Numbered from the stretch's first letter, positions 25,350 to 33,961 are shown. The stretch: 64,000 nucleotides of DNA from Alicyclobacillus acidocaldarius subsp. acidocaldarius Tc-4-1 (GCF_000219875.1 NC_017167.1:600765-664764), one strand, 5' to 3'. The notes: generated by a model from the sequence alone, not told the origin. Numbers and translations are program-made.

Positions 25350-26558
25350 TCAGTGGGCCACGTATTGGATGTGGCGCAGATGGTTTCGTCCCATCCACAG
25401 TACCATGATGGCCACCACGACGCCTAGGCATCCGATGAAAAACGGCATGGCGGGTCCGACCGCATCGCTGAGCTTCCCCGCCAGCCAGGGGGCAACCGCG
25501 CCGCCCACGAAGCGGACGAAGCTGTATGCGGCGGATGCGGTGGGCCGCTCGACGGGGGCCGCCTGCATGACCGCGGTCGTGATGACCGTGTTGTTGACGC
25601 CGAGGAAGGCGCCGGCGAGGATGATGCAGATGACGAGCGTCAGCCGCGAGTGCACGCTCAGGCCCATAACCAAGAGGTCCAGGGCGAACAGCGCGAGGAT
25701 GGTGTACATGACCGGCAGGATGCCGAACTTCTCTGCCAGCCACGGAGCGACGAAGACCGACGTGACGGCGAGCAGGATGCCCCATCCGAAATACGTGTAG
25801 CCGATGCCGATGGCGGACATGTGCAGCGGATACGGGCCGTAGCCGAGCAGCGTGAAGAAGCCGAAGTTGTAAAACAGGCTCGTCAACCCGAGCGTCAACA
25901 GGCTGAGGTGCCCGAGCGCCCGAAACGGCGCCGCGATGGAGGCGCGGTGCGCAGGCTTGGGCACGCCGCGGAGAAAGAGCAGGACGGCCACAAATCCGAT
26001 GGCCATGAGCATCGCCACGCCGTAGAACGGATAGCGCCAGCTGTGCTCGCCAAGCGTCCCGCCGAGGAGGGGCCCCACGGAGATGCCAAGCCCGAGAGCG
26101 GCCTCGTACAGGATGATAGCGCTCGCCGCGGTGCCTCTCGCGGCCGACACGATGACGGAAAGCGCGGTGGCGATGAACATGGCGTTGCCGAGGCCCCAGC
26201 CGCCGCGGAAGCCGACGATTTGGCCGACGCTGTTCGACCGACCGGCGAGGAAGGAAAAGACGATGATCAGCGCGAGGCCGCAGAGCAGCGTGTACTTCGG
26301 GCCAATGCGGGTCGAAATGAATCCGGTGAACACCATCATGCAGCCGGTGACAAGCATATAGCTCGTAAAGAGGAGCTCCGTCTGGGCCTTGGTGGCGTGG
26401 AGTTGCGCCGAGATCGCGGGTAAAATCGGATCAACCAGCCCAAGCCCCATGAAGGCTACCACGCAGGCAAAGGCGACGGCCCAGACGGGCGCAGGCTGCC
26501 GCAGGATGTTCGACTCCGCGTGATCGAACTCCTGTGCGACATCGGGTTGCGCGGACAC
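25350..26558 (-). CDS. MFS multidrug-type transporter (DHA1)
   Basis: 402 residues with 12 predicted helices from GTG 26558, which follows AAAGGAGG by 8 bases; a longer frame to 26621 lacks a site and crosses the operator. Loop 2-3 reads F-I-S-T-R-I-G-P-K-Y-T, and helix 5 contains the antiporter-like L-G-L-G-I-S-V-G-P-L-L-G-G. It is divergent from marR with a shared palindrome between them, the usual arrangement of a MarR-controlled drug exporter. The substrate is unknown. Confidence 0.9.
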   Translation of the reverse strand: MSAQPDVAQEFDHAESNILRQPAPVWAVAFACVVAFMGLGLVDPILPAISAQLHATKAQTELLFTSYMLVTGCMMVFTGFISTRIGPKYTLLCGLALIIVFSFLAGRSNSVGQIVGFRGGWGLGNAMFIATALSVIVSAARGTAASAIILYEAALGLGISVGPLLGGTLGEHSWRYPFYGVAMLMAIGFVAVLLFLRGVPKPAHRASIAAPFRALGHLSLLTLGLTSLFYNFGFFTLLGYGPYPLHMSAIGIGYTYFGWGILLAVTSVFVAPWLAEKFGILPVMYTILALFALDLLVMGLSVHSRLTLVICIILAGAFLGVNNTVITTAVMQAAPVERPTASAAYSFVRFVGGAVAPWLAGKLSDAVGPAMPFFIGCLGVVVAIMVLWMGRNHLRHIQYVAH

Positions 26559-26644
26559 GTGGAATTCCTCCTTTCGTGTGACGGCCAACGAGAGCGTGAG
26601 CCCCAAGTTGTTCAGGGACACGAGAAATGAACTCTACACAACTA

Positions 26645-26657
26645 TTGTATTATACAA
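26645..26657. promoter_or_regulatory. MarR-type palindrome between MFS and marR genes
   Basis: Perfect inverted repeat TTGTAT-T-ATACAA. On the minus strand it contains TATAAT, a ready -10 for the MFS gene. The copy sits 36 bases upstream of the marR start and 87 bases from the MFS start. Confidence 0.65.
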
Positions 26658-26692
26658 CTATCACGCTGAAAATGCACCCAAAGGAGGCCGAC

Positions 26693-27160
26693 ATGGATCA
26701 GGCCAGCATGGACTCGTTCGACTCGTTCGAAGCGTTGGAGCGCGAAATGGCCATCTTCGCGCGGCGGCTTGAGGGCGCACGTCAGTCGTGGCGCAAGCAT
26801 CGGGAGATTGACCGCTCGGCGTATCTGATTTTACTGGCGCTGCGCGAGGAGGGAGAGCTCACCGCAGGGCAGCTCGCCGCGCGGTTTTTGCTCGACATTT
26901 CAACCATCAGCCGGCAGATCACGCCGCTTGTCGCGGCGGGTTGGATTGCCAAGGAGCGAGATGAGGAGGACAAGCGCCAACTCCGCCTGACCATCACCGA
27001 GGCGGGGGTGGAGGCGCTCGAGGCCACGCGCGCGTCCCGCATCGAGCTGTATCGAGAGCTTGTGGGGGACTGGACAGAGGAGGAGCGAAGGACGTTCCTC
27101 AGCCTTTTGCGCCGTCTCAACGAGCGAATTTGGGCAAGGCAGCAGGCGGAGCGCACATGA
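26693..27160 (+). CDS. MarR-family transcriptional regulator
   Basis: 155 residues. ATG 26693 has AAAGGAGG just upstream; a start at 26627 would put the operator inside the coding region. The winged helix runs through E-L-T-A-G-Q-L-A-A-R-F-L-L-D-I-S-T-I-S-R and the wing K-E-R-D-E-E-D-K-R-Q-L-R-L-T-I-T-E, the MarR hallmark D-x-R-D-K-R in variant form. Helices before and after form the dimer interface. It overlaps the antiporter gene by 4 bases (ATGA), so both share a transcript. It probably controls the MFS gene and itself. Confidence 0.93.
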   Translation: MDQASMDSFDSFEALEREMAIFARRLEGARQSWRKHREIDRSAYLILLALREEGELTAGQLAARFLLDISTISRQITPLVAAGWIAKERDEEDKRQLRLTITEAGVEALEATRASRIELYRELVGDWTEEERRTFLSLLRRLNERIWARQQAERT

Positions 27161-28635
27161 GCCTGGTCAGTGTCGTGAGCGTCGTCGTGGCGGTGGTGCT
27201 CCTCTCGGGCGTCTTTATCGCGAGCGCTCACAGCCGGATGGGCCTTCCGGCGATGGTGGGGTTCGTCGCGCTCGGCTGCGCCATCGCCGCGCTGGATCCG
27301 GATCTGCTGACCGCCATTTCCCCGGACGTGGCCACGAATCTCAGTTCATTGGCGCTCGCGATGATTCTCTTCGACGGAGGGCTGCATACGACGCCCCAGC
27401 GCGTGCGCCGGGTGTTCTGGCCGGCCATGTCTTTGGCCACGCTCGGCGTCCTCGCGCAGAGCGCTATCATGACCGCCTTGGCGCATGCGGTCCTGCGCCT
27501 GCCGTGGCTCTCGTCGGCGATGCTCGGCGTGGCCGCGAGTTCCACGGATGCCGCCAGTGTGTTCAGCGCGCTCGGCAACACGTCCCTCAAGGCGAGGTTG
27601 GCCGACGTACTCGAGGTGGAGTCGGGCACCAATGACCCGATGACGTTCTTTTTGATGACGGTCCTCATCGATCTCGCTCGGACAGGGCGTCCCGGGCTCC
27701 GCCCGCTCGAGGTGGCCGTGCTCTTCGCGGCCCAAATGGGCATCGGGCTCGGCGTCGGACTCGCCGCCGGGTATCTCGGCCGGAAACTTCTCGCCGCGGC
27801 GCGGCTCGACACACCGGGCCTCTATCCAGCCGTGACGTTGGCGATGGCGCTCCTGTCGTTCGGCATGGCGCAGTCGATGTCTGGGAGCGGTTTTCTCGCG
27901 GTCTACCTGACCGGCGTTGTGATGGCGGGCGGGCGCATGAGCGAGCGCTTGGCGGTGCTCCGCTTCCACGAAGGGCTCGCTTGGATTGTGCAAATTGTGA
28001 TGTTTGTCGTGCTCGGATTTTTCCTTGTTCCCCGCGATTTTGCCGACGTGGCGGTGCCAGGGCTTCTCCTCGCCTACGGTGCCATCTTCGTGGCTCGCCC
28101 GGCCGCCGTGTGGCTGTCGACTCTCTTCTTCAGAATGACCGCAGAGGAGCGCTGGTTCATCGCGTGGGCCGGGCTCCGCGGCGCGGCACCCATCGTCCTC
28201 ATCTTGTTTGCCGTCGAGGCGCACGTCCAGGGCTACATCGCGCTCGTGGAGGTCGTGTTTTTCGTCGTGCTCGTCTCCGCGCTGGTTCAGGGCATGACGG
28301 TCGAGTGGCTCGCCGAGAGATTCGGACTCGTCCAGTCCACGCCGCCCGAATCGATGTGCGAACTGCTCGCTATCGCGCGCGAAGCTGCGGTCATGGTGCC
28401 CATTGTGGTGATGCCGGGATCGCCACGCGCCGGAAAGAGGCTGCGCGATCTCGCCTTTCCGCCCGACACCCTGTGCTACGCCGTGGTGCGCGGCGGCAAA
28501 GCCATCGTCCCGCGCGGGAGCACCCGAATCCGAGAAGGCGATCACCTGCTCGTCCTGGCCCACGAAGGCGCCGTCAGCGAACTTAAGCGGCTGTTTCAGG
28601 AGGATCAGGTGGGGCACGCAGAGGCGCTGCCATGA
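27157..28635 (+). CDS. CPA1-type potassium or sodium/proton antiporter (NhaP2/CvrA-like)
   Basis: 492 residues. About 12 membrane helices occupy residues 5-390, including the antiporter core A-S-S-T-D-A-A-S-V-F-S-A-L and E-V-E-S-G-T-N-D-P, the conserved Asp pair region of CPA1 exchangers. The C-terminal about 85 residues form a soluble TrkA-C/RCK-C-like regulatory domain (R-G-G-K-A-I-V-P-R-G-S-T-R-I-R-E-G-D). This domain order is typical of NhaP2/CvrA. The ATG 27157 overlaps the marR stop. Translational coupling to a MarR regulator suggests expression under stress; ion specificity is not readable. Confidence 0.9.
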   Translation: MSLVSVVSVVVAVVLLSGVFIASAHSRMGLPAMVGFVALGCAIAALDPDLLTAISPDVATNLSSLALAMILFDGGLHTTPQRVRRVFWPAMSLATLGVLAQSAIMTALAHAVLRLPWLSSAMLGVAASSTDAASVFSALGNTSLKARLADVLEVESGTNDPMTFFLMTVLIDLARTGRPGLRPLEVAVLFAAQMGIGLGVGLAAGYLGRKLLAAARLDTPGLYPAVTLAMALLSFGMAQSMSGSGFLAVYLTGVVMAGGRMSERLAVLRFHEGLAWIVQIVMFVVLGFFLVPRDFADVAVPGLLLAYGAIFVARPAAVWLSTLFFRMTAEERWFIAWAGLRGAAPIVLILFAVEAHVQGYIALVEVVFFVVLVSALVQGMTVEWLAERFGLVQSTPPESMCELLAIAREAAVMVPIVVMPGSPRAGKRLRDLAFPPDTLCYAVVRGGKAIVPRGSTRIREGDHLLVLAHEGAVSELKRLFQEDQVGHAEALP

Positions 28636-28647
28636 GGACCACCTAGG

Positions 28648-28671
28648 GCCGCGACGCGCGAATTTCGCGGC
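28648..28671. terminator. Weak stem-loop between converging antiporter and small gene
   Basis: GCCGCGA / TCGCGGC around a 10-base loop, without a clear T-tract on either side. Confidence 0.35.
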
Positions 28672-28824
28672 TCACGAGTGCTCCTCACTGCGCGGCTTCT
28701 CGTCTCCTTCGTCCTTGATGGATGGGAAGCCGGGTAGCTCTTCGGCCATCTCGAGCAGGAGGTCGTCATCCTCCTCGTCGTCGAAATGAGGCCGAAACCA
28801 TGCCGGTTTGGTGCGAACCCGCAT
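28672..28824 (-). CDS. Small acidic hypothetical protein (50 aa)
   Basis: A 50-codon frame from ATG 28824 with GAGGGA 7 bases upstream. The product begins basic (M-R-V-R-T-K-P-A-W-F-R-P) and then becomes strongly acidic (D-D-E-E-D-D-D-L-L-L-E-M-A-E-E-L). It ends in a charged tail. No membrane segment or cysteine is present. The good ribosome site and the coherent composition argue that it is real; no family was recognised. It is transcribed away from the ABC transporter genes, with a Crp/Fnr-like site between them. Confidence 0.55.
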   Translation of the reverse strand: MRVRTKPAWFRPHFDDEEDDDLLLEMAEELPGFPSIKDEGDEKPRSEEHS

Positions 28825-28911
28825 TGTACGTCCCTCGCCTTCCGCTTGCGGGTCGGTGGATATCCCCATGATACCGCATGGGCGCGCACCTCGCATGGCG
28901 CATGCTCGGCG

Positions 28912-28927
28912 TGTGACATTTGTCACA
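28912..28927. promoter_or_regulatory. Crp/Fnr-family binding site (TGTGA-N6-TCACA)
   Basis: TGTGACATTTGTCACA is a full match to the Crp/Fnr consensus, with perfect 7-bp arms. It lies 85 bases upstream of the ABC ATPase start and 88 bases upstream of the small minus-strand gene, so it could serve either. Confidence 0.7.
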
Positions 28928-29011
28928 TCCCGCCGATGACGGCGTTCACTGGTCGGCAAAGCTCATACCGGGTAGGATCGACATCAAGATGGGACCTGGA
29001 GGCGATGTCCT

Positions 29012-29935
29012 TTGGCGGCAGCCGCCATTTCGGTGGAGCACGTTTCGAAGCGGTTTGGCGCGATTCACGCGGTGGACGATGTCACGTTCGATGTCGAGCC
29101 CGGCACTATCGTGGCCCTGCTTGGGCCGAACGGGGCCGGCAAGACCACGCTCATCTCCATGATTCTGGGACTGTCGCAGCCGACCCATGGTTCGGTGCGG
29201 GTCTTTGGCCACCGCCCGCGCGATCGCGCCGCGCGAGAGCGGCTCGGGGTCATGTTGCAGAACGTGACCCTGCCGCAGAGCGTGAAGGTGAAGGAACTTG
29301 TGGCGTGGTTCCGCAGCTTCTACCCGCATCCGTTGCCGGCGGACAACCTCCTTCAGATGGCCGGCATCGAACATCTCGCAGAGCGGGAGGCCGTGAAGCT
29401 GTCCGGCGGCGAGCAGCGGCGGCTCCAGTTCGCCCTCGCCATGGCGGGCGATCCGGCGTTGCTCCTGCTGGACGAGCCGACGACGGGCATGGACGTCGAG
29501 TCGCGGCGGGCGTTTTGGGACAGCCTGCGCAGCTTCGTGTATGACGGCCGGCGCACGCTTCTGCTAACCACGCATCACTTGGAGGAGGCCGAGTCCGTCG
29601 CCGATCGCGTCATCTTGCTCAAGGGCGGCCGGGTGATCGCGGACGGGAGCCTTGCCGAGATCAAGGCGCAGGCCGGACATCGGTATGTGAGCTTTATCGC
29701 GGGGCCGCGGTGCACGAAGGAAGAGATCGAACAGCTTCCGTACGTCCGGAGCGTGCGGTACAGCGGACGCCACGTGCGAATTGAGACGGATCGGCCGGAC
29801 GACGTGCTTCGCGCCATCATCTTGCGCGATCTCGACGCCTCGTCGTTTGAAGTCTCGCAGGGTGCGCTTGAGGATGCGTTCGTCGCCCTGACGGAGTTGG
29901 ACGACCGTCTCGAAGAGAGGGGGGTGACCCGATGA
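29012..29935 (+). CDS. ABC-2 transporter ATP-binding protein (YvfR-like)
   Basis: 307 residues from TTG 29012, with TGGAGG 9 bases upstream. Walker A is G-P-N-G-A-G-K-T-T, the signature L-S-G-G-E-Q-R-R, Walker B L-L-L-L-D-E-P-T-T-G-M-D and H-loop T-T-H-H. The C-terminal about 80 residues form the accessory domain of drug-type ABC-2 ATPases. It overlaps the permease start by 4 bases. The arrangement ATPase-permease-histidine kinase-response regulator mirrors Bacillus yvfRS-yvfTU and similar linearmycin/DesKR-linked systems, which suggests inducible export or membrane-stress defence. Confidence 0.92.
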   Translation: MAAAAISVEHVSKRFGAIHAVDDVTFDVEPGTIVALLGPNGAGKTTLISMILGLSQPTHGSVRVFGHRPRDRAARERLGVMLQNVTLPQSVKVKELVAWFRSFYPHPLPADNLLQMAGIEHLAEREAVKLSGGEQRRLQFALAMAGDPALLLLDEPTTGMDVESRRAFWDSLRSFVYDGRRTLLLTTHHLEEAESVADRVILLKGGRVIADGSLAEIKAQAGHRYVSFIAGPRCTKEEIEQLPYVRSVRYSGRHVRIETDRPDDVLRAIILRDLDASSFEVSQGALEDAFVALTELDDRLEERGVTR

Positions 29936-30684
29936 ATTCGTGGCTTCTGGAGTGGCGTATCGAGGTCCTTCGGAACGTGCGCAATCGCCGGTTTTTCATC
30001 TTCACCCTGTTGTTTCCGGTCGGGTTCTACCTCCTGTATGTGAATCTGTACGGCCGGCACGCGCAGGTGGGCGGGATCGAGTGGTCGAAGTATTTTCTCA
30101 TCTCCATGTCCGTGTTCGGCGTCGTGGGCACGGGGCTGAACGGCAACGCGGTGCGGGTGGCCATCGAGCGGACGCAGGGATGGACGAGCTGGATGCTCAC
30201 GACCCCTCGCCCGGCTGCCCAGGCGGTGACGACGAAGATCGCGGCGAACGTGGTGGTGAACGCCATCGCCATCGCCATCATGTTCTTGGTCGGCGCGTTC
30301 GTGGAACACGTCCGGATGCCGGCCGGCGAATGGCTTGGTTGCGGTGCGGCAACGGTATTCGGCGCGCTAGTGTTCACCGCGCTTGGCATTTTGATTGGGC
30401 ATATCGGTGGTCGCGAGGCCGCGCAAATTCTCGCGAGCATCGTGTATTTCCTAATCTCCATTGCGGGCGGGCTGTGGATACCGATTCAGGTCCTACCGCC
30501 GTTTTTCCAGCATCTTGCGCTCTGGATGCCGATCTACCGGCTGGCGGATATCGCCTGGTCTCTCATCGGGCAGCGCACCGTCCAGTGGAGCGATGTGGCC
30601 GTTCTTCTCGCCTACCTGATTGGCTTTGTGCTCTTGGCGGCGTGGGTGTCGACGCGGCCGCGGGAGGTTCGTTCTGTCGCATGA
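29932..30684 (+). CDS. ABC-2 type permease (YvfS-like)
   Basis: 250 residues with six membrane helices, starting ATG 29932 inside the ATPase stop. The N-terminus W-L-L-E-W-R-I-E-V-L-R-N-V-R-N-R-R-F-F and the first helix are typical of ABC-2 permeases. So is the late F-F-Q-H-L-A-L-W-M-P-I-Y-R motif (about residues 189-201). It pairs with the ATPase at 29012-29935. The histidine kinase gene starts 36 bases downstream. Confidence 0.9.
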   Translation: MNSWLLEWRIEVLRNVRNRRFFIFTLLFPVGFYLLYVNLYGRHAQVGGIEWSKYFLISMSVFGVVGTGLNGNAVRVAIERTQGWTSWMLTTPRPAAQAVTTKIAANVVVNAIAIAIMFLVGAFVEHVRMPAGEWLGCGAATVFGALVFTALGILIGHIGGREAAQILASIVYFLISIAGGLWIPIQVLPPFFQHLALWMPIYRLADIAWSLIGQRTVQWSDVAVLLAYLIGFVLLAAWVSTRPREVRSVA

Positions 30685-30720
30685 GGAAAGCGTAGGCTTA
30701 ACAGTCGGGAGGCTGTCGAC

Positions 30721-31877
30721 ATGAGGCGGAAACTCCGCCGAGGCGCCATCGAGACGATGATCTTCTTCTTGCTGCAACTGGTGTATCCCGCCTCGTTTTG
30801 TTGGGACTTCCGGTGCGGGCCATGGCGGCTGGCCTAGGGAGCCTTGCCGCCTTTGGAGCGCTTTACGTCGTGGCTTTTCTCACGCCGCGCAACAGCCCTT
30901 GGCGAATCGCGGCGTTCTTCGGGCAATTGGCCATCCTCCTGACGCTGATGGCCGCCTTCAGTCTGAACTACGTGTATCTCCTCTTCTACCCCGTTGCGAC
31001 CATCCTCTACGGGCCTCTTCGGCGCACCATGGCGCTCTTCGTTGTCCTGTGCGCGAGCGTCGGCGCGCTCGTGGCCGTCGAGCGGGCCCATCATATCCCA
31101 TTCCCGCAGGGGTTTCATTACCTCTTGATTGGCGCCTTGTTCGGCGGAAGCATCCTGATTTACATGATGCGCGCCTGGGCGGCGCTCGAGCAGACCAACG
31201 CGCGGCTTCAGGCGGCTCAGAGCGAGATTGCGCGGCTCAGCCAGGCCGAGGAACGGGCGCGCATCGGGCGCGACCTGCACGATCTTTTGGGCCACCAGTT
31301 GTCGCTCATCACGCTGAAGGCGCAGGTGGCCGGGCGCATTCTGGAGCGCACGGGGGACGTTCCTCGAGCGCGCGACGAGATCGAACAGATTGAACGGGTG
31401 AGCCGCGCGACGCTCGAATCGGTGCGCGCGTATGTGGCCGACATGCGCGCGACGGACTGGCAGGACGCCTGGCGCGCCGCGGAAGAAGTGCTCGCAGCTG
31501 CAGGCATCGAGGCGCACATGGCGTGCGAGATGGACGCTGTGCCGAAGACGGTGGAGCATGCGTACGCGATGTGCCTGCGCGAGGCCGTAACGAACGTCGT
31601 CCGGCACAGCGGCGCCAGGCGATGCGCGGTCCGCATGTGGCGGGACGGGCCGCTCGTGGTGCTTGCCGTCGCAGACGACGGCGAAGGAGCGGCAGAATTC
31701 GCGACGATCCCGACCTGCGGCGGGAGCGGCATTGCCGGCATGCGCGCTCGGATGGCGCAGATTGGCGGGGAGTGCGAGCGATTGGGACGGGACGACTGGC
31801 GCCGACGAGCCCTCGGATGGCCCGAGTTTGAGCCGGGCTGGGTCGTGGTGCTGAAGGCCCCCGTTCCCATCGAGTGA
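30721..31877 (+). CDS. NarL-type sensor histidine kinase (DesK/YvfT-like), apparent frameshift
   Basis: The ATG at 30721 has GGGAGG 8 bases upstream and encodes the expected N-terminus and first helix (I-F-F-L-L-Q-L-V-Y-P-A-S-F). That frame ends at 30836. The rest of the kinase is in the frame that is open from about 30783 to 31877, so one base seems missing at the TTTT run near 30795-30798. The second part holds further helices, the HisKA_3 site R-I-G-R-D-L-H-D-L-L-G-H and an ATPase domain with a long loop. A TTG at 30798 could start a shorter protein but has no ribosome site. Partner: the response regulator at 31892. Confidence 0.8.
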
Positions 31878-31891
31878 CGGGAGGGTCTGCC

Positions 31892-32494
31892 GTGATACGC
31901 GTGTTATTGGCGGAGGATCAAGGCTTAGTGTCCGATGCGATTGCGACGCTCCTCGCTCTGGAGGGCGACTTTGACGTGGTCGCCACTGCGGGTGACGGCG
32001 AGGAGGCGGTGGCGAAAGCCCTCGCCTTGCGGCCCGACCTTGCGCTGTTGGACATCGAGATGCCCAAACTGAGCGGGCTCGACGCCGCGGCGCGCATCCT
32101 GCGGGACGTGCCAGGCGTGCGCGTGGTTTTGCTCACCACCTTCGCGCGGCCTGGCTACCTCAGGCGCGCCTTGCAGGCCGGGGTGCATGGTTACCTGTTG
32201 AAAGACGGCAAAGTCGAGCAGCTCGCGGCTCACCTTCGTTCCATCATGGCAGGCCAGCGCGTGTTCGATCCCGCCCTGATGATGGCGGCCATCGAGACGG
32301 ATAATCCGCTGTCTGCGCGCGAGATCGACGTGCTGCGGCTCGCCAAGCGCGGACTCACCACGCGGCAGATGGCCAAGGAACTGTTCCTCTCCGAGGGCAC
32401 GGTCCGCAATTACTTGTCTGGCGCTTTGGCCAAGCTCGGCTGCGCCACACGCCAGGAGGCCATCCGCAAGGCGGACGACATGGGTTGGCTGTGA
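31892..32494 (+). CDS. NarL/DesR-type response regulator
   Basis: 200 residues from GTG 31892, with GGGAGGG upstream. The receiver domain has the acidic pair E-D near residues 8-9, phospho-acceptor Asp in L-A-L-L-D-I-E-M-P-K (about residue 53), T in L-L-T-T-F and K in L-L-K-D-G. The C-terminal LuxR-type helix-turn-helix contains L-S-A-R-E-I-D-V-L-R-L-A and L-F-L-S-E-G-T-V-R-N-Y-L. It follows the kinase by 14 bases and should regulate the linked ABC genes; no direct repeat that would be its site was identified. Confidence 0.93.
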   Translation: MIRVLLAEDQGLVSDAIATLLALEGDFDVVATAGDGEEAVAKALALRPDLALLDIEMPKLSGLDAAARILRDVPGVRVVLLTTFARPGYLRRALQAGVHGYLLKDGKVEQLAAHLRSIMAGQRVFDPALMMAAIETDNPLSAREIDVLRLAKRGLTTRQMAKELFLSEGTVRNYLSGALAKLGCATRQEAIRKADDMGWL

Positions 32495-32563
32495 TCGGCC
32501 GCCGTGATCGCCCGGATGGAAACGCGTACAATGGACATGACCACCATGGGGAGGGGAGTGTCG

Positions 32564-33286
32564 ATGCGACTCGCGTTTTTCTCGGACGTGCACGGAAACG
32601 AGCTGGCCCTCGATGCGGTCATTGGCGATCTGCGGCAAGTGGGATGCGATGGCGTCTATGTACTCGGCGATCTCGCCTTTCGGGGCTATGCGCCGAAGGC
32701 GTGTGTGGAGAAGGTCGTCGAGGTGGCAGACAAGGTCATCCGCGGCAACGCCGACGAATGGGTGGTGCGCGGCGTGCGGCCCGGCGAGGTGCCGGAGGAG
32801 CGGCGCGCCGGCATGGACGAGGAGGCAGCCTTTGCACGGGGGTTGCTCAACCGAGCGGAACTCGAATACCTCGCCAACTTGCCGCTGCTGCTCCAGGAGG
32901 AGTCGCCGTTTGGGCGCTGGCTCGCCTTTCACGCCACGCCGCTCGATGCGTTTCCTGTGGTGGCGGCCGACGCGCCGGATGAGGACATCGAGTCGCGCAT
33001 CTTCGCCGGCTGGGGCGCGCGTCTGTACCTATACGGCCACATTCATGTGCCGTATGTCCGCGATATCCGTGGGAGGACGGTCGTCAACCTCGGCAGCGTC
33101 GGCATGCCGTTCGACGGCGTGCCCCAGGCCTCGTACGTCATCCTGCACGTGGATGGGGACGCGTTCCGCGTGGAACATCGCAGGGTTCCCTACGACGTGG
33201 AGGCCGCGTGCAGGCGATACGACGAGATCGGCTATCCGGCGGCTGACGTGATGAAGCGGGTGTTACGCGCCGCGCGACCCGTCTGA
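32564..33286 (+). CDS. Metallophosphoesterase (calcineurin-like, YfcE/MJ0936-type)
   Basis: 240 residues. ATG 32564 follows GGGAGGGGAG; upstream in-frame ATGs lack sites. The metal-binding motifs D-V-H-G-N (F-S-D-V-H-G-N-E-L), G-D-L-A-F-R-G, G-N-A-D-E and the late G-H-I-H-V-P-Y with N-L-G-S-V-G-M-P define the family. Substrates range from phosphodiesters to protein phosphates, so no specific reaction is assigned. Its 3' end overlaps the convergent UDG-like gene by 24 bases. Confidence 0.9.
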   Translation: MRLAFFSDVHGNELALDAVIGDLRQVGCDGVYVLGDLAFRGYAPKACVEKVVEVADKVIRGNADEWVVRGVRPGEVPEERRAGMDEEAAFARGLLNRAELEYLANLPLLLQEESPFGRWLAFHATPLDAFPVVAADAPDEDIESRIFAGWGARLYLYGHIHVPYVRDIRGRTVVNLGSVGMPFDGVPQASYVILHVDGDAFRVEHRRVPYDVEAACRRYDEIGYPAADVMKRVLRAARPV

Positions 33287-33961
33287 TTCGAGCTGGACGG
33301 CGAGCTCCGCGCCGGCCAGGCCCACGGCCTCGACCACGCGCTCCACGGCCTTGGCGTATTGCGCGCGATCCCAGCTGTTGTACGACGGGTGAGGCACGCC
33401 GTCGATCACGTCCCACTTCTCGTCTGCCACGTCGGCCAGCGCGAAGAACTTCTGCGCAAACCGCCCACAGGGAACGAGGGTGATGGCGCGGCCGCGGTAG
33501 GCCTCGAGCTTTTTGCGCAAGTCGTTTGCGAGATAGGACTGAATGTCCTGTTGGCGCGGGTCGGCGAATGACCACTTCTGGTTCTGCGTGCGGACGGCAT
33601 TCATCGCCTCAAACCAGTCGGCGTACCGAACCTGAATGTCGCGCGGGTACGCGGCCGCCTGCAAGGGAATGTTGCACACGTTCATCAGACCAATCGCGGA
33701 GAGGCGCGGCCGTTTCGCGCCTGTCTCCGCATTTTTCTTCACCATGCGGCCGAGCGGCAGGTGGCCATATTCCGGGCCGAAGATGTGTCGCGACATGGTG
33801 GCCCCAGACGATCCCGCCACTGGCGCGCCGTGGCGAAGTTCCTGGATGTGCGGAGATTCCAGGATGAAAAGCACCGTGGACGTATCCAGCACGATGTCCG
33901 GCACTCGGTAATCCTTAGAAAGGGCATCCACGAGGTCTGCAAACGTCGTCACGAGCTCCAT
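33263..33961 (-). CDS. Uracil-DNA glycosylase superfamily-like protein
   Basis: 232 residues. Two spaced motifs resemble the UDG fold: I-V-L-D-T-S-T-V-L-F-I-L-E-S-P-H early (motif A position, normally G-E-x-P-G), and P-H-P-S-Y-N-S-W late (motif B position, normally H-P-S). Between them lie N-V-C-N-I-P-L-Q and L-V-P-C-G-R-F-A, also where UDGs carry N and the L-x-P-x-G strand. The usual catalytic Asp/Asn of motif A is replaced (E-S-P-H), so it may be a distant or repurposed member. A product name beyond superfamily is not justified. ATG 33961 follows AAAGGCGGGA. Confidence 0.6.
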   Translation of the reverse strand: MELVTTFADLVDALSKDYRVPDIVLDTSTVLFILESPHIQELRHGAPVAGSSGATMSRHIFGPEYGHLPLGRMVKKNAETGAKRPRLSAIGLMNVCNIPLQAAAYPRDIQVRYADWFEAMNAVRTQNQKWSFADPRQQDIQSYLANDLRKKLEAYRGRAITLVPCGRFAQKFFALADVADEKWDVIDGVPHPSYNSWDRAQYAKAVERVVEAVGLAGAELAVQLESDGSRGA

